Assembly: GCA_002684375.1 (NCBI GenBank) | Contig: NYVC01000104.1 | Location: forward strand, 8,204-25,300 | Length of the DNA: 17,097 bases | Origin: Marinovum sp. | GTDB taxonomy: Bacteria; Pseudomonadota; Alphaproteobacteria; Rhodobacterales; Rhodobacteraceae | Direction: 5' to 3' | Shown here: positions 1 through 6,935 of the stretch, in pieces | Numbering within the stretch: the stretch's first letter is position 1 | How the letters are laid out: every line of letters begins with the position of its first letter | The notes under the pieces: generated by a model | Told to the model about the DNA's origin: nothing | What the model saw: the letters and a program-made list of their open reading frames with translations, nothing else | Databases searched by the model: none | Position numbers and translations under genes: made by a program

Positions 1-121
1 GCAAGAGCTCAGAGTGCGCTTGAGTATTGTCCTCCTTTGGCGCAGAGCGCCGTGAGGATAGGCCAAAAGCCAATTATGGCTATTCATTTTGGTTGAAGCT
101 TCAAGATGACTTTTCACGGGT

Positions 122-140
122 AATTGACTATTTTTCAATT
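122..140. promoter_or_regulatory. Inverted repeat upstream of the tautomerase gene, candidate operator
   Basis: A perfect 6-base inverted repeat (AATTGA, 7-base spacer, TCAATT) lies about 45 bases before the start codon at 183. A TTGACT resembling a -35 box (124-129) sits within its left arm, but I see no convincing -10 box at the right distance. It could be a protein-binding site or a weak RNA hairpin. The rest of 1-182 shows no gene that I can support, only a second short repeat (AGCCA, ATTA, TGGCT at 68-81). Confidence 0.3.
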
Positions 141-182
141 CGCAATCAGGATGTTGAACGAATGTAAAGCAGGACACCATTC

Positions 183-746
183 ATGCCCTTGATAGACTGT
201 ACTTTAATCAAAGGATATAACGCCGCAACGCGGCGCTTGCTTTCCGAACGCCTCACGGATGCGGCCTGCTCGGCCATCGGTGCCGATCCGAACCTTGTGA
301 CGATCACGATCAAAGAGGTTGCGCCAGATAATTATATGCGGGGCCGTCAACAGCGCACGCCCGCCAGTGCCCCAGAGCAACCCGAGCAGATTGTTCATCG
401 CTATCTAAAAGCCATGGAGGCCCGAGATCTAGAGGCCGCCGCCATATTCTTGAGTGACATGTTTGAAGTCATTTGCCCCGGAAACAAGCGTTTCAAGACG
501 CTCGCCGAATTTACCAAATGGGCGCAACCGCGCTATCGCTCGATTTCAAAAACCTTCCTGGCAACCGATGTCAGCTTCGAAGGCCTTGATGCAACGGTTT
601 TTTGTCACGGTACATTATCAGGGGTCTGGCATGATGGTACTGACTTTGCCAATATCCGTTTCATGGACCGCTTTTCACTGACGGCAGGGCTTATTACCTC
701 GCAACAGATCTGGAACGATATGCCCATGGCCGCGTCCGGGCCATGA
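183..746 (+). CDS. Tautomerase (4-OT-like) fused to a SnoaL/NTF2-like domain
   Basis: This 187-residue protein has two domains. Residues 2-60 align without gaps to 4-oxalocrotonate tautomerase and begin Met-Pro-Leu-Ile, so processing would expose the catalytic N-terminal proline. This fixes the start at 183, which has an AGGA about 9 bases upstream. Residues about 67-182 look like a SnoaL/NTF2-like alpha+beta cone, a fold used by small isomerases, cyclases and hydratases. Known 4-OT family members use Pro-1 as a general base to move protons in enol/keto acids. Arg-11 and Arg-39 of classical 4-OT (mature numbering) align with Tyr and Thr here, so the substrate is probably not a 4-OT-type dicarboxylate. 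The stop overlaps the next start (ATGA, 743-746), which implies coupled translation with the second SnoaL-like gene. The product is probably cytoplasmic, as there is no signal peptide. The exact reaction is unknown. Confidence 0.75.
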   Translation: MPLIDCTLIKGYNAATRRLLSERLTDAACSAIGADPNLVTITIKEVAPDNYMRGRQQRTPASAPEQPEQIVHRYLKAMEARDLEAAAIFLSDMFEVICPGNKRFKTLAEFTKWAQPRYRSISKTFLATDVSFEGLDATVFCHGTLSGVWHDGTDFANIRFMDRFSLTAGLITSQQIWNDMPMAASGP

Positions 747-1141
747 GCCGAGATAGCGACATGCTCGAAGCGATGGTGCGGACGTATTTTACTGGGGTCG
801 ACAGTGAAGATATGGATCTGGTGTTCAGCACGCTTGCGCCGGACTGTGTCTTTACCGTTGAGACCCATCAGGTGCATCTGGTCGGGCGTCCTGAGATCAC
901 CGCGATGTTCACGCGGCTTTGGGCCAGCCATAAATCCGTGCGCCATGATCAATTCAAGTTCGTAACAGACCCCCAAGCCGGGCGCGTCGCTGTGCAGTTT
1001 CGGGTGACCAATATCTTGCCTGATGATAGTCTGGTGTATAAATCCAACTGTAACTTTTTCACCGCAACCAAGGGCATGTTCAGCGCAGTTAATGTCTATA
1101 TGGCCGGCGCCAACACCCTGCATGGCCCAAAATCGCCCTAA
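743..1141 (+). CDS. SnoaL-like (NTF2 superfamily) protein
   Basis: This 132-residue protein has the pattern of a SnoaL-like polyketide-cyclase/NTF2-like fold. It has an N-terminal helix (about 6-28, including YFTGVDSEDMDLVFS), a VFTVET strand, a GRPEI loop with the next helix (about 48-62), and a C-terminal sheet (FRVTN, NCNFFTAT). Such proteins are small enzymes or binding modules with a central pocket, and sequence alone does not give the reaction. It overlaps the tautomerase-SnoaL gene by 4 bases (ATGA) and resembles its C-terminal domain in kind, so the two may form a hetero-complex or act on the same intermediate. The 3' end overlaps the convergent racemase-like gene by 4 bases, so transcripts from the two strands meet with no terminator between them. 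Confidence 0.7.
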   Translation: MSRDSDMLEAMVRTYFTGVDSEDMDLVFSTLAPDCVFTVETHQVHLVGRPEITAMFTRLWASHKSVRHDQFKFVTDPQAGRVAVQFRVTNILPDDSLVYKSNCNFFTATKGMFSAVNVYMAGANTLHGPKSP

Positions 1142-1902
1142 TGCTTGAAAGCTTCGGCCGCCGTCATCATTGCCAAGATCATGTCGTCGCGCGCCACAGG
1201 TGAGGTGGGATGCGCACTGCGGCTGTGGCTCAACCCCAAGCCCAACATCGCTTCAAGCAACTTATACGAGAGTGGCCCGGGATTGATCACCGGCACATCC
1301 AACGTGGCGCTGAGATGGGCATGCGCTTGATGCATTGTGGTGGATCCAAGCAGGATAACTTCGGCGCGATCCTCTGTTATGGCGCGTTTTGCCTCGGCCT
1401 CAAGCAAAGGAAATATCGCGTCTTCTTTGCCGTCGAGCAGACCAAGGTTATCCGGAGCCAGATCAATAGACCGAATCGACGCACAGGCCGCGGTCATGCC
1501 AAGATCGGATAGCGTTTTATCATATAGATGTCGCCATTTTTGCCACATGGTTAAAATTGAGAAACGATTCCCAAGCATCATCGCCATCAGCACAGATGCC
1601 CGACCTGGCCCGATCACCGGGATAGTCAGGACCGAACGCAGTGCTGCAACGCCTGAATCGCTCATTGTGTCGATGCAGACCGCATCAAATCCGTCCTTCT
1701 GGGCGGTGCGACCGGCGTCGAATATGCCCAGATCCGCCAGCGCCATATCCACGGGGCTGACGTAATTTCTCGGTGCGGCGCGCACCGGTTTAAAGGTGAA
1801 ATTCATCTCTGGATTTAACTCAACTGCTGCAAGCTGCGCGCGTCGGGCTGCAAGGTTTTCCTCTGACATCGGAAACGGAACAATGACTAAAACCTGTTTC
1901 AT
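1138..1902 (-). CDS. Asp/Glu/hydantoin racemase-family protein, both catalytic Cys replaced
   Basis: This 254-residue protein fits the Asp/Glu/hydantoin racemase superfamily (hydantoin racemase, maleate isomerase, arylmalonate decarboxylase) in length and fold pattern. It has an N-terminal VLVIVPFP strand, a first active-site loop CIDTMSDSG (76-84) followed by IPVIGPG (94-100), a second loop LLGSTTM (184-190), and a VINPG motif (205-209). In hydantoin racemases these loops read roughly ACFGDPG and LGCAGM, and the two cysteines are the proton donor and acceptor. By my alignment those positions are Thr79 and Ser187; Cys76 lies three residues early, within the strand. Two-base racemase or maleate-isomerase chemistry is therefore doubtful, although the fold and loop glycines are intact. 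The start codon follows GGGAG by about 7 bases on the minus strand. The gene diverges from the GntR regulator, which suggests shared control. It may act as a decarboxylase, lyase, isomerase by another mechanism, or binding protein. Confidence 0.72.
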   Translation of the reverse strand: MKQVLVIVPFPMSEENLAARRAQLAAVELNPEMNFTFKPVRAAPRNYVSPVDMALADLGIFDAGRTAQKDGFDAVCIDTMSDSGVAALRSVLTIPVIGPGRASVLMAMMLGNRFSILTMWQKWRHLYDKTLSDLGMTAACASIRSIDLAPDNLGLLDGKEDAIFPLLEAEAKRAITEDRAEVILLGSTTMHQAHAHLSATLDVPVINPGPLSYKLLEAMLGLGLSHSRSAHPTSPVARDDMILAMMTAAEAFKH

Positions 1903-1973
1903 GTATTGCTCCCGCTCCCGTGGCCCGCTGTCTGCCGCTTGGTCCAGCCGGTAAAAATATTGACTCGGTCATA

Positions 1974-2001
1974 ATAGTATAACAATATAGCTTTATGTCT
2001 A
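1974..2001 (-). promoter_or_regulatory. Candidate promoter of the racemase-like gene
   Basis: On the minus strand TAGACA (2001-1996; 5 of 6 to TTGACA) and TACTAT (1979-1974; 4 of 6 to TATAAT) are separated by 16 bases and point to the racemase-like gene that starts at 1902. This would leave a 5' leader of about 65 bases. It is a pattern match only. Confidence 0.35.
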
Positions 2002-2005
2002 GTCG
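1996..2005. promoter_or_regulatory. Candidate HutC-type GntR operator in the divergent region
   Basis: GTCTAGTC (1997-2004) matches 7 of 8 positions of the HutC-subfamily GntR consensus as I recall it (GTMTAKAC). It lies between the divergent racemase-like and GntR genes and overlaps the candidate minus-strand -35 box. A nearby TGAC-TCG-GTCA repeat (1961-1971) overlaps a TTGACT (1960-1965) that could serve as a -35 box for the regulator gene, with only a weak -10 (CAATAT, 1983-1988). Autoregulation by the adjacent GntR/UTRA protein is the natural inference. Confidence 0.3.
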
Positions 2006-2062
2006 CCCGTCTAATCGGTCGGATCAGCGGCGCCAATACATGCGAATTAATAAGGTGGATAC

Positions 2063-2896
2063 GTGACGTCTAAGGTGAGCAAACTGGTACCATCCAACCC
2101 GACCGCAGATGGCATCGCGACGCGGGGCTATGTTGATGAGCGTTTGCCGATGCCATTGTACCATCAGGTGTATTTGGTGCTGCGCAACAAGATCCTGACC
2201 GGGGAATATGGTTTTGGTGCGCTCTTGCCCAGCGAACAGGAAACCTCTGAAACTTTTGGGGTTTCGCGCATAACCGCCAAACGGGCTCTCAATGATCTGG
2301 CAGGGGACGGTTTGGTGCTGCGTGAGCGCGGACGGGGGACAAAAGTGGTTTTCCATGCGCCAACCCCCCCAGTCAAAGCCAACGTAGAGGGTCTTTTAGA
2401 GAATTTGCTGGCAATGGGCCTTGAGACCGAGGTGCGTCTCTTGGCCTTCGAATATGTACGCCCGACGGATATGGTTTCACGCATCTTATGTTGTGACAAG
2501 ACGGCGCTGGTGCAGCGCGCAGTGCGCGTGCGCCTTCTGGAAAAAGAGCCGTTTTCTTATCTTGTGACGCATGTGCCAGATTGGATCGGGCAGTCTTACA
2601 GTCGCGGCGATCTGGCAGAGCGGCCTCTATTGACGTTATTGGAGCGGTCAGGCGTTGTTATCAGCCGCGCCGAACAAACCATTTCGGCAACATTGGCCGA
2701 CGTCGAGGTTTCGGCGGCACTTGGGTTAGAACTTGGCTCTCCGCTGCTAAAAATTGACCGTGTGGTTTATGATCAGAGCGAACGCCCGGTCGAGTATATC
2801 ACCGCCCTATATCGCCCTGATCGGTATCAGCACCGGATGATGTTATCCCGTGTTGGCAGTGAAAGTGCCCGATCCTGGCTAATGGCCGGAGAGTGA
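2063..2896 (+). CDS. GntR-family transcriptional regulator, HutC/UTRA type
   Basis: This 277-residue regulator begins at a GTG preceded by AAGGTGG at a good distance. Residues about 30-97 form the GntR winged helix-turn-helix, with the typical LPSEQE (55-60), VSRITAKRAL (67-76) and wing RGRGTKV (89-95). Residues about 108-255 form a UTRA effector-binding domain (for example VRVRLLEKEPFS and the C-terminal VVYDQSERPVEYITALYRPD). HutC-type regulators usually repress catabolic operons and are released by the substrate or an early intermediate. It is the first gene of the + strand run, only 37 bases before the transporter binding-protein gene, and is divergent from the racemase-like gene. It is therefore the likely local regulator of the whole cluster. 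It also has an unusual N-terminal extension of about 28 residues before the helix-turn-helix. Confidence 0.9.
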   Translation: MTSKVSKLVPSNPTADGIATRGYVDERLPMPLYHQVYLVLRNKILTGEYGFGALLPSEQETSETFGVSRITAKRALNDLAGDGLVLRERGRGTKVVFHAPTPPVKANVEGLLENLLAMGLETEVRLLAFEYVRPTDMVSRILCCDKTALVQRAVRVRLLEKEPFSYLVTHVPDWIGQSYSRGDLAERPLLTLLERSGVVISRAEQTISATLADVEVSAALGLELGSPLLKIDRVVYDQSERPVEYITALYRPDRYQHRMMLSRVGSESARSWLMAGE

Positions 2897-2933
2897 ATAC
2901 ATAAGAATAAAAACAAAACAGAGGAGAACCAAA

Positions 2934-4169
2934 ATGAAGAATAAGATCAAAAACACCACCAGACGCTCATTCATCCAAGGTGCAACTGCGGGCACGGCGC
3001 TTGCGGCGGCAGGCATCTCAGGATTCCCGCATGTTGTACGGGCCGCAGACCCCGTCAAAGTCGGGGTGATCCATCCGGTTACCGGTTGGGCGCAATACTC
3101 CGGCAGCCAATGCCGCTTTGGCGCGCTTGCCGCAATCGAAGAGGTCAACGCCAGCGGCGGGATCAAATCTCTAGGAGGCGCAGCGGTTGACGCCATGCTG
3201 GGAGATGCGCAATCCAAAGCCGAAGTCGGCGCAGGCGAAGTGGAAAAAATGGCTGATGCGGGCGTGTCGGCAATCGTTGGGGCCTATGCCTCAAATATTT
3301 GTTTGGCAACAACGCAGGCGGCGGCGAAACACGGAATTCCTCATGCAGTCGATGTCGGTGTCAGCGATAAGATCGTCAGCCGAGGCTTGACGAACACCTT
3401 CCGCTTTGGGCCAGGGTTTGGGGCAATCACCAAAGCCGGCGTCGAAGGCTTTTTGGCAGTCAACAAAGCGGCAGGGAATCCAACCAAAACCGTTGCGATC
3501 GTAAACGAGGAAACCACTGGGTTTGGGGCTGGCATCGCCGGCATCATGACCAAGGGGTTGGCGCCAGCAGGCATCGAAGTGGTTGAAGTGCTGTCGCACC
3601 CCACCCCCAATAAGGATTTCCGCAACATTGCGCTGAAACTGAAAGAGATTGATCCAGACGTTTTGATCCCTTCGCATTATTACAATGAGGGTGTGTTGTT
3701 TCTACGCACGTTACAGCGCCAGAAAGTCCAGCCGAAAGCAATTTATTCGGTGCTGGGCGGAGCGTCGTCACAATATCGTTTTGTCAGCGAATTCCCAGAT
3801 GCCGCGCAATATGTGATGGATTGCAACCATTGGTTTGACCCCAAAAATGCTGGCGCGCTGGCGCTGCAGAAAAAAACCAATGCGGCTGGCCTGCACTATA
3901 ATTACGAGGTCTTTCTCGCCTATACCGCAATGATGTTCACGCTGGATGCGATTGAGCGCGCCGGGTCGGCAGATCGCACCGCAATCACCGAGGCCATGAC
4001 AGCCAGTACATGGGGTGGTCACATCATGCCTTATGGCGCGACCAAGATGGAAAATGGCCAGAACACCGGTGCCCGGCCGTTGGTCATGCAGGTCCAAGGC
4101 AGCGATATCGGCGTTATAAACCCGTCTGAATACGCCACTGCCGAGGCCATCTTTCCGCGCCCCGTATAG
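2934..4169 (+). CDS. ABC transporter substrate-binding protein (LivK/amide type), Tat-exported
   Basis: This 411-residue periplasmic binding protein belongs to the Peripla_BP_6 family (branched-chain amino acid, amide and urea binding proteins). The N-terminus has a twin-arginine signal: TTRRSFIQ with Arg10-Arg11, an Ala/Gly-rich hydrophobic stretch, and a likely cleavage site near VRA-AD (37-38). The mature protein starts with the family pattern KVGVIHPVTG, followed by the alternating two-lobe fold (GALAAIEEVNASGG, VAIVNEETTGFG, DVLIPSHYYNEG). A strong ribosome site (GAGGAGA) precedes the ATG. It would capture the cluster's substrate for the LivHMGF-type transporter encoded downstream. The ligand cannot be read from the sequence. 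The hydantoinase and amide-hydrolase context suggests an amide, imide or carboxylate rather than leucine. Confidence 0.9.
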   Translation: MKNKIKNTTRRSFIQGATAGTALAAAGISGFPHVVRAADPVKVGVIHPVTGWAQYSGSQCRFGALAAIEEVNASGGIKSLGGAAVDAMLGDAQSKAEVGAGEVEKMADAGVSAIVGAYASNICLATTQAAAKHGIPHAVDVGVSDKIVSRGLTNTFRFGPGFGAITKAGVEGFLAVNKAAGNPTKTVAIVNEETTGFGAGIAGIMTKGLAPAGIEVVEVLSHPTPNKDFRNIALKLKEIDPDVLIPSHYYNEGVLFLRTLQRQKVQPKAIYSVLGGASSQYRFVSEFPDAAQYVMDCNHWFDPKNAGALALQKKTNAAGLHYNYEVFLAYTAMMFTLDAIERAGSADRTAITEAMTASTWGGHIMPYGATKMENGQNTGARPLVMQVQGSDIGVINPSEYATAEAIFPRPV

Positions 4170-4193
4170 TTGCCAGCGCGCAATGTCGGATTT

Positions 4194-4217
4194 GGCGGCA
4201 GACTATGCTCTGCCGCC
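4194..4217 (+). other. Stem-loop between binding-protein and permease genes
   Basis: A perfect 9-base stem (GGCGGCAGA / TCTGCCGCC) with the 6-base loop CTATGC lies 25 bases after the binding-protein stop. No T-run follows it, so it is not a classical intrinsic terminator. Such hairpins often sit between binding-protein and permease genes, where they protect the upstream mRNA or partly stop transcription, so that binding protein exceeds membrane components. That role is inferred here. Confidence 0.6.
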
Positions 4218-4263
4218 TCATCCCTTCGGCTGGTCCTGTGCACATAATTAATAGGTTAATTTA

Positions 4264-5166
4264 ATGGAATTTCTGGGACTTGATCTGCCAAGTTACGGCT
4301 GGGAAACGGTACTGGGCTCTGCAATTAGCGGTGTTTTTCTGGGGTCAATTTATGCGTTGGTGGCGCTGGGTTTAACGTTGATTTACGGTGTCTTGCACAT
4401 CATCAACTTTGCCCATGGCGCGCTGTTGATGCTGGCGATGTACGCCGTTTTTTTCCTGTGGAAATTTCTGGGACTTGACCCCTATCTCGCGATGATAATC
4501 GTTGTACCGGGGGCCTATGTCTTTGGTTATGGGTTACAGCGCGGTATCATCGGTAAGGCCAGTCACGGACGGGACGAAATAATCCTGCTGGTTACTTTGG
4601 GGGTTTCGATCGTGATCGAAAATGCTGCGCTGTTTTTCTTCTCAGCCAGCGAACGATCTGTTCTGGTCCCCTATGATCTGGACGGTATTGATCTTGGTGT
4701 GACCTACGCGGTCTATCCCGAGCTTATCGCGCTGGGCGGGTCATTGTTGATCACCTTTGCGCTGTGGCTGTTTATGAGCTTAACCGACACCGGCAAAGCC
4801 ATCCGTGCGGTCGCCAAAGAGCGCCAAGGCGCACGTCTTGTCGGAATTAATGTCGATCATATCTTTGCGGTAACGTTTGGCATCGGCACCGCCTGTGTTG
4901 CTGCAGCTGCCAGCCTTTTGGTGCCGACCTACGCAGTGCATCCACAGATCGGTTATCTGTTCGTTCTGATCGCTTTTACGGTTGTGGTCCTCGGTGGCAT
5001 GGGCAGTTTTATAGGCGCGCTTGTCGGGGGCTTTCTCATCGGCGTCACAGAACAGCTGGGTAGGCTGTATCTGGGCGAGAGCATGGGGGTCATTACAATC
5101 TCGGTGATTTTCATTCTTGTTCTGCTGTTCAGGCCGACGGGTCTGTTTGGCCAACGCAGCGGATGA
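4264..5166 (+). CDS. Branched-chain amino acid/amide-type ABC transporter permease (LivH-like)
   Basis: This 300-residue inner-membrane permease of the LivH family is hydrophobic throughout, with about eight predicted membrane segments. The family signature near the N-terminus is clear (GLTLIYGV and IINFAHG, residues 36-52). A cytoplasmic coupling loop with GKAIRAVAKERQGARLVGIN begins at residue 177; this is the region that contacts the ATPases. A late GGMGSFIGALVGG segment and the C-terminal RPTGLFG are also typical. It pairs with the LivM-like permease encoded 10 bases downstream to form the channel. The ribosome site is weak (AGG in an A/T-rich leader). With the preceding stem-loop, this would lower its expression relative to the binding protein. 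Confidence 0.9.
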   Translation: MEFLGLDLPSYGWETVLGSAISGVFLGSIYALVALGLTLIYGVLHIINFAHGALLMLAMYAVFFLWKFLGLDPYLAMIIVVPGAYVFGYGLQRGIIGKASHGRDEIILLVTLGVSIVIENAALFFFSASERSVLVPYDLDGIDLGVTYAVYPELIALGGSLLITFALWLFMSLTDTGKAIRAVAKERQGARLVGINVDHIFAVTFGIGTACVAAAASLLVPTYAVHPQIGYLFVLIAFTVVVLGGMGSFIGALVGGFLIGVTEQLGRLYLGESMGVITISVIFILVLLFRPTGLFGQRSG

Positions 5167-5176
5167 GGGCGCTTTT

Positions 5177-6193
5177 ATGACCACACGCGAACGGATTTTA
5201 GGCTGGGCTTTCATCCTGTGTGCACTGGCCCTCGCACCACTTTTTATCACATCAAATCGCTGGATCGATTTTCTAGAACTCACGCTGTTTATCGCTGTTT
5301 TGGGACAAGGCTGGAACGTTCTGGGCGGATATGGCGGACAGTACTCTTTTGGACATGCGGTATTTTTCGGCACGGGCGCGTATATTCAGGCGCTGCTGCA
5401 ATACAAACTTGGCTGGAGTCCTTGGCTGACCCTATGGTTTGCTATATCCGGCACTGCGGCCGTGGCGGCAATGATCGGCTATCTAAGTTTTCGTTACGGT
5501 CTGCGGGGTTCTTATTTTGCGCTGATAACACTGGCGTTTGCCGAAGCGTTCCACGTTGTGTCACGGTCTTGGTCTTCGTTTACCGAGGGTGGACAAGGTG
5601 TGCAGTTGACCCTTAACCAAGACCCCGCGCTTGCGCTTGCGACGTTCCAGTTCAGTTTCGGCGGGCCGTTTATGAAAGCCTACGGGTTCTACTATACGAT
5701 TTTTGCCATTTTGCTGATCAGCTATGCGGCCACTTGGTGGATGGAGCATTCTCGTTTTGGCGCTCAGCTGGTGGCCGTGCGCGAAAATGAGGACGCCGCC
5801 GAAGCCTTGGGGGTCAATGCTTTTGCGGTCAAAATGCGGGCAATCTGCCTTTCGGCTGCAATCACCGCCAGCGGCGGGGTGTATTACGTGCAAAAGTTTC
5901 TCTTTATCGAGCCCGGCATTGCGTATGGCACCGCGAAATCGGTTGAGGCGCTGTTTGCGCCGATTATCGGTGGTCTGGGTACCGTGCTTGGCCCGTTAAT
6001 CGGCTCGTTCTTTATTCACGGAGTGGGCGAGGTCGCAAAAGAAGCGATACACGGGATTTTTGGCGACCGGCCAGGGGTTGATTTGATATTGTTTGGCATC
6101 ATTCTGGTCTTGATACTCGCCTTTGCGCCCCGTGGTTTGGTCGGGCTTTTAGAACGGGTGTGGATTCGCCTGAAAGCGAGGCGGGATGCTTGA
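5177..6193 (+). CDS. Branched-chain amino acid/amide-type ABC transporter permease (LivM-like)
   Basis: This 338-residue LivM-family inner-membrane permease has the hallmark GQYSFGHAVFFGTGAY (54-69) and a coupling loop with RFGAQLVAVRENEDAAEALG (from about residue 193). It ends in a GGLGTVLGPLIGS membrane segment and the typical RGLVGL near the C-terminus. I placed the start at the ATG at 5177, after GAGGGCG, rather than at an in-frame ATG at 5117. The 5117 start would overlap the LivH gene by 50 bases and add a non-family N-terminus rich in Cys and Arg. The 3' end overlaps the ATPase gene by 8 bases (ATGCTTGA). It forms the transmembrane pore with the LivH-like subunit. Confidence 0.9.
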   Translation: MTTRERILGWAFILCALALAPLFITSNRWIDFLELTLFIAVLGQGWNVLGGYGGQYSFGHAVFFGTGAYIQALLQYKLGWSPWLTLWFAISGTAAVAAMIGYLSFRYGLRGSYFALITLAFAEAFHVVSRSWSSFTEGGQGVQLTLNQDPALALATFQFSFGGPFMKAYGFYYTIFAILLISYAATWWMEHSRFGAQLVAVRENEDAAEALGVNAFAVKMRAICLSAAITASGGVYYVQKFLFIEPGIAYGTAKSVEALFAPIIGGLGTVLGPLIGSFFIHGVGEVAKEAIHGIFGDRPGVDLILFGIILVLILAFAPRGLVGLLERVWIRLKARRDA

Positions 6194-6935
6194 CGTTCGC
6201 ACAATGTCGAAAAGCTTTGGCGGCTTGAAAGCGGTCTCAGAGGCGTCCCTCACAGTATCTGAGGGCAGTATCGTATCGTTGATCGGGCCTAATGGTGCTG
6301 GCAAGACCACTCTATTTGCGCTTATTTCGGGATTTCTAAAGCCTGACAGCGGGGCGGTGACCTTTAACGGCGCTGCCATAACTGGTCAAAGGCCACATCA
6401 AATCTGTCATAAAGGGCTGGTACGAACCTTTCAGGTGGTCCAGCCTTTTGCTGGTCTCACAGTGCGCGAAAACATCGCGGTAGGGGCGCATACGCGGGTT
6501 ACCGGGCGCGCCGCAGCGCTTGCGGCAGCAGGTGAGATTGCGCAATTGGTGGGAATGGGGGCCCAGCTGGATCAATCTGCCGGGGATTTGACAATTGCCG
6601 GACGCAAGCGGCTTGAATTGGCGCGGGCGCTGGCGACCGGGCCAAAGCTGTTGCTGCTCGATGAGGTCATGGCGGGGCTGAATGCGACAGAGATTGCAGA
6701 CCTGGTGGCTGTCGTGCGCAAAATCCGTGACAGCGGCGTGACGATTTTTCTGATCGAACATGTCATGCAGGCGGTTATGAGCCTGTCCGACTATACCTAT
6801 GTGCTCAACCATGGAGCGATGATTGCCGAGGGGCAACCAAGCCAAGTGACAAAAGATCCAAATGTGATCGAGGCTTATCTGGGGCATGGAGCGGCAAAAC
6901 GTCTTTTGGCGATGGAGGCAACTGCAGATGCTTGA
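6186..6935 (+). CDS. ABC transporter ATP-binding protein (LivG-like)
   Basis: This 249-residue cytoplasmic ATPase of the LivG family has Walker A GPNGAGKTT (34-42), a Q-loop around FQVVQPFAGL (82-91), a signature-helix region LTIAGRKRLELARAL (135-149), Walker B LLLLDE (155-160) and the H-loop IEHVM (190-194). The canonical LSGGQ is replaced by LTIAG, a variant common in LivG proteins and not a defect. The C-terminus has the usual LivG tail (HGAMIAEG, then VIEAYLG). It overlaps LivM and LivF by 8 bases on each side with the identical junction ATGCTTGA, implying coupled translation. It would pair with the LivF-like ATPase to energise uptake. Confidence 0.92.
   Translation: MLDVRTMSKSFGGLKAVSEASLTVSEGSIVSLIGPNGAGKTTLFALISGFLKPDSGAVTFNGAAITGQRPHQICHKGLVRTFQVVQPFAGLTVRENIAVGAHTRVTGRAAALAAAGEIAQLVGMGAQLDQSAGDLTIAGRKRLELARALATGPKLLLLDEVMAGLNATEIADLVAVVRKIRDSGVTIFLIEHVMQAVMSLSDYTYVLNHGAMIAEGQPSQVTKDPNVIEAYLGHGAAKRLLAMEATADA

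Noticed and set aside
605..1123. A 172-codon minus-strand reading frame opposite the SnoaL-like genes
   Set aside because: It is antisense to two genes with clear family patterns and overlapping start/stop coupling; its translation resembles no family I know.
4194..4217. Intrinsic terminator after the binding-protein gene
   Set aside because: The stem is strong, but no T-run follows and the permease genes continue in the same direction, so I call it only a stem-loop.
5117..5176. Upstream in-frame ATG start for the LivM-like gene
   Set aside because: It would overlap the LivH-like gene by 50 bases and add a Cys/Arg-rich segment not seen in the family; ATG at 5177 has a ribosome site.
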